Source: Plicaturopsis crispa FD-325 SS-3 | Lineage: Eukaryota > Basidiomycota > Agaricomycetes > Amylocorticiales > Amylocorticiaceae | Assembly (NCBI GenBank): GCA_000827205.1 | Contig: KN832566.1 | Coordinates: forward strand, 266,543 to 330,542 | DNA: 64,000 nucleotides | Direction: 5' to 3' | Shown: one piece after another, positions 57,000 through 64,000 of the stretch | Numbering within the stretch: position 1 is the first letter of the stretch | Layout: every line of letters begins with the position of its first letter | Notes under the pieces: model-generated | What the model saw: only the letters and a program-made list of their open reading frames with translations | The model's database searches: none | Told to the model about the DNA's origin: nothing | Program-made: the position numbers and the translations under genes

Positions 57000-59900
57000 T
57001 TATGACAGGAAGAAAGCGCTTATGACCGTGGCCACAGAAAGCGTACCAAGGGACACGAGCATCTCCCTCCGAGAGCTGGATGCCTGCATCTCTGTGCCAG
57101 GGCTCGCCGTCGCCGTCGCAGTGTGGATGAACTGCTCCCAAGCCGCGACAGTAGCGCTCGGGAAGAAATACGTCGACTGCGTGGTGCCCGAACCTACGAA
57201 GATGCCCGCTTGGCCGGGAAGGAAATCCCCCGCTAGCGACGAGTTCTCCCCACCGACAACAGACACACCTCCAGAGGAGTTCGTGACGAGCCCTGTTTGG
57301 TTGTTTCCAAAGAGGAATTCGCGGGCCAAGACGAATGCCTGTACGAATGTGTTTAGTTCACACCGTGGTTCGGAGAAGGGGCAGGCGAAGAAATTACCGA
57401 AGATGGGTTGTTATAGGCGATAAGGTGGCCGGCGTTCGCGACAAGCACGTAGGTCCAGTTGCGTTCTTGGTGCACGATACCTGCAAAGTTGCCAGAATCG
57501 TCATACCAGGGTGTGGAGGGCTTCTTGGTGAAACCCTGTATGCCTCCAAACGTCGTATTCTAACACCGATCATTTCAGCACGGCGGACATCTTTCGCAAC
57601 AATTCAGATACTAACCTGGATAGCAACTTAAGAGTGGCTACTGGTAAGCGGCGAAGATGATAGGAGGAATGTATGACAAACCTTCCGTGCCGGGATGTGC
57701 CACAAGGGAGTCGTCGTTCCCTGAAAATAATACCACAGAGACGCCAAGGTTCGTCGCGTTCGTTGCCAAGTCGTCCAAAAAGGCCATGGGTCTGAACAGG
57801 ACAATGAGCAATTTTACATCGACGACAAGAGTGTAGCACGTACTCGACACCTGAGTGCCACAAAGCGAGAGCACTTAGTGCCGGTCAAGACTTGTAAGAT
57901 ATGATCTCATGCTTACTGGGGTCTTGACCATCGGCTGCGGCGGGGACGCGTTAGCATGTAACGAAGAGGAGGACAGTATGTTGGCCATGCTCACGGCCGT
58001 CAAATAAGTAGTTGATGCTCTCTATCCAATCCTTGCTAGTAGGAGCATGAAGAGCCGCACGCGTCCGGTTGTCTGAAAAGCTTTCAGTGACACGTGAAAC
58101 ATACTAAATCAACGCAAACGAACCATTGAGAAACACAGAGGGGTCCATGGGAGCTTCAGGTGAAAGCGCATCCGGAATGTCATAGACCTATAACATTGAT
58201 CAGTTCCTCGAGGCAAGGGTAGTGGGAAGCAGACGAACGTCAAAGGTCCCACCGACAGCCTTGCTTAGTGCTGAATGAAAAAACAGTGCATCAGCCTATT
58301 TTGATCATTGAAAGTGAAAGGACTACGCACACCACGGATACGTGAAGTTGATAGCATAGTCAAGCATTTCGTCATACAGATCGCAGGCATACCACGGATC
58401 GAGCGTCCCATTCGCGCGACCGCTAAGATCGCGCTTCCACCGTTTGAGCTCGTCCATACGGTCCACAGACCGCTTCCGCGAGACCGCGGCGTAGCGGGAC
58501 GCCATCTCGATCTCGAGCGTCTGCTTCGAGCGGAAGGCCTTGCGGGAGGATTTGGATAGCGGGAGGTCGAGTTCGCCTGCCTTGTATACGAGGGAAGGGA
58601 ACTTCTCCGTCTGCGGGTAGGTCAGGTTGAGGTCGTAGCCACATAGATGGGCCCTATTGTTTATTACTGAATATCTGTGCACACAGATTGTGGGACGGAA
58701 GAAAACTCACTGGCCCTTGAAATAATCGAGGACTTCTGGGTCGTAGCCGATGATTTGTGGGTACGTCTCGAGGACTTGGGGCTACAAAGAAAATAAAATT
58801 TAGTGATAGGCGAAAAAGATTGAAAAGAGGCATACCACGGGTAGCAATTCGAAAACTTCTCCGGACGCGACAGTCCCATCCCCAATGGCAATCCTCTTCA
58901 AGTTTACGGGTGGTTTATCCGTAGAGAAGAGTGTCTTCGTTATGTACGGCTAGAAATGGATGGGTAGGTTAGACGTGAATCCAACCGGGGACTACGGCAG
59001 CATTACTATGTAGGTTCCGGCATACGATTCGCCCGTTAAATGCAGGGGCCGCGTTGCAAGGCTTGGGAACACTTTGACGAGATTCGTTAGGAAACCCATC
59101 TATGAAAGATCCTCCCGTCAGCCCGAGAATCTGAGGCAAGGGAGAACACTGACGAAGTCTATTCCCATCTGGTCCTCGTCGCCGGCTGGAATACAAGCAC
59201 CAAGCGTCAGCGCCTATGATCCTCAATGCCACAATAGAATATGACTTGCCGAATCCATCCTTATCAACAGTGCCGAAGCCTACTCCTCTGTGCAGAAAAT
59301 TTAGTATGAAAACGCGACGCGGAGAGGACTGCAATGAAATAACGAACACAGGTTGGTCAACCCATATATAATCCGCGATCTTGTTCCAGCTTTTGTCGTT
59401 AGCTACCGCAGAATAATCATTCTGAATGTGAACGGGCCCGTTCTGCCGGTGCGAGGTGCAGCGTCAATATCATACGGGCCAAGTGAAATATTTGGTTACT
59501 CAGTCACCTCAGTAGTGAGACCTATAAGGCTCGATGATCCAGGACTGCACATTGCCCGTCAATGATTTATGCTTATACTTAGGGCATGAGTTGCAGGACC
59601 GGAGACATACCCTCCGTTTAGCCATATTCCCCATGGTTCGTTATTGGTCTCGTTTGCGCCACTCGTCAGGGAGCCGTTAGTTTTCTCGAAGCCCCAGAAA
59701 AATAGCGTGTTGTTCGGGTGACCAGCGCGTCCCACAGCGATATTCCCGGCGAAATTACGCGTAAGGTCGAACGTGACATTTGGAAGCTTTTCCGTCACCT
59801 CGAAATCTAGTTGCCATGTTTGAGGCGACAACGACGACGGGCATTTCGAAGAAAATTATACGGACATGACTGCCACGCTGGGCTGTAATCTCCAGATGGC

Positions 59901-60007
59901 TGACCAGGATAAACGTGAGGAAAGCCGACGCCCTGCTGAGCGCGCACTGCAGTCAGCACAGCTGCGGCGGTGGCGGCAGCAGTCCACATCTGCGTCCAGG
60001 ACGACAT
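57000..60007 (-). CDS. secreted serine carboxypeptidase (S10), C-terminal membrane anchor likely
   Basis: Nineteen exons encode 650 aa: c(59866..60007), c(59611..59806), c(59508..59544), c(59348..59442), c(59250..59287), c(59154..59185), c(59007..59099), c(58836..58949), c(58711..58781), c(58333..58653), c(58239..58263), c(58124..58187), c(57995..58072), c(57917..57934), c(57844..57850), c(57682..57791), c(57616..57626), c(57398..57559), c(57000..57338). A signal peptide (MSSWTQMWTAAATAAAVLTA) is followed by the S10 fold: WLNGGPGSSSLIGL, DQPVGVGF, GESYAG (Ser205), VLFSGNDDSLV (Asp ~471) and ANAGHL (His529). Such enzymes clip C-terminal residues from peptides in vacuole or medium. The tail ends in a hydrophobic stretch (LVSLGTLSVATVISAFFL) suited to GPI attachment. 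Exons of 7, 11 and 18 nt and a GC-AG intron (59186-59249) are notable. Confidence 0.9.
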
Positions 60008-60654
60008 TGATGATTGAATGCAAGAGGGGAGGGAGGCTGTTAGTGGGAAACAAGAAACGGACGGGCCCCAATGCTTATATACTCCTCAGAGATGTAAGTA
60101 TTGTGGATCCGAAAAGGGGGTCCCAGCACGGCGACACCGATCCAGGTCGAGCACGGGTGAGAAGAGTCGAAGCAGCGGCTGCACAGCGTCGGACCTGAGG
60201 TCTGCCACAATTGCAAAGGGCTCAAAATACCCAGGTACGCAGTGATATCGAGCAGTGCGACAATAGTCCGCTGCTTGACGACGAAAAGACGAGAAAAGAC
60301 AGCTGTGAAGGCCTAATCGGACAATAATGGAAACCGAGTCCTGAGAAATGCTCCTGCGAATCTCTAAGCGTCAATTGTCGGTCCAAGGACATGTGGTATT
60401 AGCGAGCGGTAGAACAATCTGAATGAGCTCGAACGAGGTTCACCAGGAAAATACGACAGGTGCTCCGCGCGGTCGAAAGATTATTGGAATGACATGGGAA
60501 TAGCAGGACAATGACAATGATCAAGGACTCGGAGGAGGAGCGGAACTTGTGCGCAATCGGACTTCGGAAACGCGCGTGGAGAATATTGGCGCACCCAGCA
60601 GCGGACTCTGCAAAGTACAATACAGCTGCTTTCACTACTCGACAGAGGTACCAA
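60008..60654. promoter_or_regulatory. divergent promoter, carboxypeptidase / TFIP11
   Basis: 647 bases between diverging starts. An in-frame ATG at 60511 lies upstream of the TFIP11 start, but the leader it would add has no family support. No repeat or RNA gene was seen. Confidence 0.4.
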
Positions 60655-63600
60655 ATGGCACGGAGAAAACGTCAATTTCTTGAAGATGACGACTCTGATT
60701 CTTCCGTAGGCTCGGACGATGCGCCCGAAGTTGACGATCTTAACGACCCAGACGCGCGCGAGGAACGCGCACTCTTCGACGACCCATATCAGCGGAAACG
60801 GAGGCGAAAGAACGGGAAGGACGATGCGCTCTATGGTGTGTTTGCAGAGGATAGCGAGGAGGAGGGCTTCGGTGGAAAGAAGGGAAAGGGAAAGGCTGCA
60901 GGGGAGAAAAGGAGCGACTGGACCAAGGCGCCTGCGTTCGTGTCGGGGGAGAAGAAGGTGGATTTGGAGGAAGAAATGGACGTTGACGGCGACTCGAGCG
61001 ACGACGGCAAGGAAGGTAGCCAGCAAGACGACGCTGAAGGCGAGTACGACTCGGATGACTTTGACGCTTCCAAGCCACCATCTCCAAGAGTGCGCGAAGA
61101 CGAGGAGGAGGAAGAGGTGAAAGAGGAGCAACCACCAGCGAAACCTCGAATAGGCGGCATTGGTTTTGGCGCATCCTCGGGCCAGTCAAAAAGTGCTTTC
61201 ACAGCCTTTACCAAGGGTGGCATTGGGTCATCGCGCCCCGCGGAACCTCAGCCGTCCTCATCTTCTACTCCTCCGCCTCCCAAACCCACCGTCCAGGGAG
61301 ACCTCCCTGCCTCGTTTGGTGCCGCTCGCACTCAACGGTCTTTCTTGCCCAACAATGGCTCACCTGCACCGTCTGCTGCGCCGCTTTCCGCCGCGGAGCG
61401 CGCGCACTTCAACAAGCTGCAAGGGTCATTCGGTGCACGCATGCTGGAGAAGATGGGGTGGCAGGCTGGAACAGGACTAGGTGCGGCAGGTGAGGGTATC
61501 GTCACGCCCGTAGAGAGCAAGTTGCGACCGCAGAAAATGGGTATCGCGTTTAAGGGCTTCAAGGAGAAGACGGAGCATTCGAAGGCGGAAGCGAGACGAA
61601 AAGGCGAGGTGGTCAGCGACGACGAGGATGTCCGGCCGCGAAAGGGCGGAAAGAGGGCGGAGAAGGCGCAGCAAGAGAAGCGGTCTGATGCGTGGAAGAA
61701 GCCGAAGAAAGTCAAGACGAGGGTGGAACACAAGACATACGAGCAGATCGTTGCGGAGGCTGGGCAGCAGGCACCAGCTGCGGGTCTTGGACAAATCATC
61801 GACGCGACAGGCGCTACAGTACGTGTTATGACCTTTTATTTTCGCACTTGTTCTCACATATGCACCCGTAGCCCCGAGAGGTAGCATCTCTTGCAGACGT
61901 CTCATTATCGTCGTGGACACCCTCTACTGACCCTACACGAATACCGGAAGTCCGGCATAACCTGCGGCTGATTGGTGACGCGTGCACGAGTGACCTCGAC
62001 GGCCTCGCGCGTGAAGCGAGGGCTCTCGAAGAGCGGAAGAAGTGGATCGCAAACGAGGATATACGCCTAAGGAAGAAAGTCGAGGAAGAGGCTGAGTGTA
62101 CGTCCTTTGTTTCATTCCATATGTCATATATTGGCTAATTTCTTTCTTACAGTGATATCGCGATTGCAACAAGTGCATCTTGTCGTAGACGAGATCAACG
62201 CGCAGGCAAAAGAGTTGGCCTCTGTTTATGAAGCAACCCTCGAGCCATTCCAGTCACATTTCTACAAGCTTATCTCGCAGTTCCCGGAGGAGTTCGATAA
62301 ATATCGTCTGGACGATGTCGTCGTCGGTGCTATCGCTCCCATAGTGAGTTGCTTCAATGCCTGCATAAGTACGATATTAACGGCTGTTCTTGCATCTCAG
62401 TTCAGACGCATGGTTACTCAATGGCATCCGCTAGAAGATCCAACCGCGTTTATTACTCTTTTCCGTAGTTGGCGCCGTGCATTGAAGATGAACCTAGTAA
62501 ACGAGGACATCGCATCGCAAGTGGACGTGTATGGCTCGAAAACGATCGACCCAGTGCAAGTGTAAGCCGTTCAATACCCATGTCTTACATTCGTTTATCT
62601 AAATTTCTCCGTTGCAGTGAAAAGCCAATGACACCGTTCGAGAGTCTTCTTTGGCACGTCTGGTTGCCCAAGGTCCGCTCTACCATCAACAACGACTGGT
62701 CCCCGCAGGACCCCCATCCTGCTGTACGACTCTACGAGGCGTGGTCCTCCTTGCTACCCCCTTTCATCCGCGACAACTTCCTTGATCAACTTATCCTACC
62801 CAAAGTACACTCGGCTGTCGCAGACTGGAATCCGAAGAAGGACAAAGTCCCTCTACAAACTTTGGTTTTCCCCTGGTTACCTCATGTGGGCCTGCGATTG
62901 GAAGAAGTCGTAGGCGACGCCAGGAGAAAGGTGAAGGGCTTGCTAAGAGCTTGGACCGTGGAAGAGGACGTTCCAAAGGACCTCATAGCCTGGAAAGATG
63001 TAAGTGGCTTCGCTTTCTTTCCAAAATAGGTGTTCATGAATATACTAGGTCTTCGATGCTGGCGACTGGGACAACATGCTATTGAAGTACGTGGTCCCCA
63101 AACTCGGTGCAACCCTTCGCAACGACTTCCGCGTCAACCCGCGTGCGCAGGACATGGCGCCTTTCCAGCATGTCCTCGCATGGTACGACACACTACGTCC
63201 GTCCGTCTTCGCGCAAATACTCGAGACCGAGTTCTTCCCGAAATGGCTCGATGTGCTCCACGTGTGGCTCATACAGCCGCGCGTCAGCACCACGGAGGTC
63301 GCGGACTGGTTCGACCGCTGGAAAGACACACTGCCGAAGAGCGCACAGGCGCTGCCCGGGATCGCGAACGGCTTTACGCGCGGGCTGCAGCTGATGAACA
63401 AGGCTCTCGAGCTCGGGCCCAATGCGCCTACCCAGCTGCCGCGTCCCGACCACAGTGCGCCGCAAACTTTGGAATCGCTAGGGGCGAAACGGGATGTGCC
63501 CGCGAAGGCGCGCCCTGCGCGCACGCAGGAGATTACCTTCCGTTCTGTCGTCGAGGAGTTCGCCGCTGCGCACAACCTGCTGTTCATTCCCACGGGTCGC

Positions 63601-63762
63601 GCACACGAGCTCTCGCGGATGCCGCTGTTCCGTGTGTCTGCTACGGCGGATGGTCGGGGTGGACTGTTGGTGTATCTGTTGGATGATGCAGTTTGGGCAC
63701 CCAGCCCAGACGGGTACCGTGCCGTTAGTCTAGAGGATATGGTCCTCAGAGCAAACCAATAG
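60655..63762 (+). CDS. G-patch splicing factor TFIP11/Ntr1
   Basis: Six exons, 60655-61818, 61872-62097, 62153-62343, 62401-62561, 62618-62999 and 63049-63762, encode 945 aa. The protein activates the DEAH helicase Prp43 to take apart the spliceosome after splicing. An acidic N terminus carries the TIP region (RKRQFLEDDDSDSSVGSDD, ALYGVFAEDSEEEGF). The G-patch is at ~258-303 (FGARMLEKMGWQAGTGLGAA, then MGIAFKGF); it contacts Prp43. The GCFC-like domain follows (~420-760: FPEEFDKYRLDDVVVGAIAP, HVWLPKVRSTINNDWSPQDP, LIAWKDVFDAGDWDNMLLKY). The C terminus (FRSVVEEFAAAHNLLFIPTG) matches the family. The start at 60655 was chosen because MARRKRQFLEDDD matches the usual beginning. Confidence 0.95.
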
Positions 63763-64000
63763 CTACGAACTAGGGATGTAAAGAGCTTGTCATACCTCTT
63801 GTAACTCATAATCAGACGAGACGCGACTGCTGCCGTCAAACTACGAGCGACGAACAATTGAAGGACGATTGCGCTATGCATATGCAGGTCAGAACCATAG
63901 CATCCAGATGACGGGAGTCCGATAGGTAGCATTCCACTATGTAATAATAATATATCGCTGTCCCAAGGTCTGAGCAAGGCGGTCAAGCTCGGGGTGTTCC
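63763..64000. other. 3' region after TFIP11
   Basis: The last 238 bases hold the TFIP11 3' UTR. A minus-strand frame crosses this part but runs antisense to the TFIP11 exon, so it is not annotated as a gene. Confidence 0.4.

Noticed and set aside
63045-63986. 313-codon minus-strand frame at the right end
   Set aside because: It runs antisense to the well-supported last exon of TFIP11 and shows no family motif.

Overview
The window is nuclear DNA of a filamentous basidiomycete, most likely an Agaricomycete. The evidence is about 24 protein genes at roughly one per 2.6 kb on both strands, almost all cut by short introns of 42-75 nt. I modelled about 157 introns, four of them with GC-AG ends and several flanking very small exons. 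The set also includes a Ste50-type adaptor carrying SH3 domains, as described for basidiomycete Ubc2. I saw no transposon, virus-like element, tRNA, rRNA or CRISPR array.

Layout, left to right. 1-1690: 3' end of DNA polymerase alpha. 1820-4041: a flavin-reductase-like protein and a short-chain dehydrogenase, both minus. 4442-6635: a BTB protein and a small orphan. 7086-12936: a divergent pair, a Ubc2/Ste50-like adaptor (minus) and a large disordered protein with DFxDF motifs (plus). 13339-17308: proteasome ATPase Rpt4 and a sugar transporter, both minus. 17309-20387: a 3.1-kb stretch without a clear gene. 20388-25795: cytochrome c heme lyase (plus) facing an insulinase-like M16 protease (minus). 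26347-33221: a small membrane protein (minus), glutaredoxin 5 (plus), methylenetetrahydrofolate reductase and carnitine acetyltransferase (both minus). 33949-47866: four plus-strand genes, namely a Rom2-type RhoGEF, a chitin deacetylase, Sec1 and a TPR/kelch/MYND protein. 48002-50979: an ELMO/CED-12 protein (minus). 52364-56734: two plus-strand disordered proteins. 57000-60007: a 19-exon serine carboxypeptidase (minus). 60655-63762: the G-patch splicing factor TFIP11/Ntr1 (plus).

These are mostly conserved housekeeping genes rather than a gene cluster. Themes recur by role, not by operon: pheromone and cell-wall signalling (Ubc2-like adaptor, RhoGEF, ELMO, Ste23-like protease), secretion and wall remodelling (Sec1, chitin deacetylase, secreted carboxypeptidase), mitochondrial metabolism (heme lyase, Grx5, carnitine acetyltransferase) and nuclear machinery (Pol alpha, Rpt4, TFIP11).

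Exon models were built by hand from splice signals, reading frame and family knowledge. In every complete model the exon lengths sum to a multiple of three and end in one stop. The most interesting points are the 4-11 nt exons, the GC-AG introns, two introns that read through in frame, the two-start plus PTS1 design of the carnitine acetyltransferase, a fungal ELMO protein, and the unexplained 17.3-20.4 kb gap.
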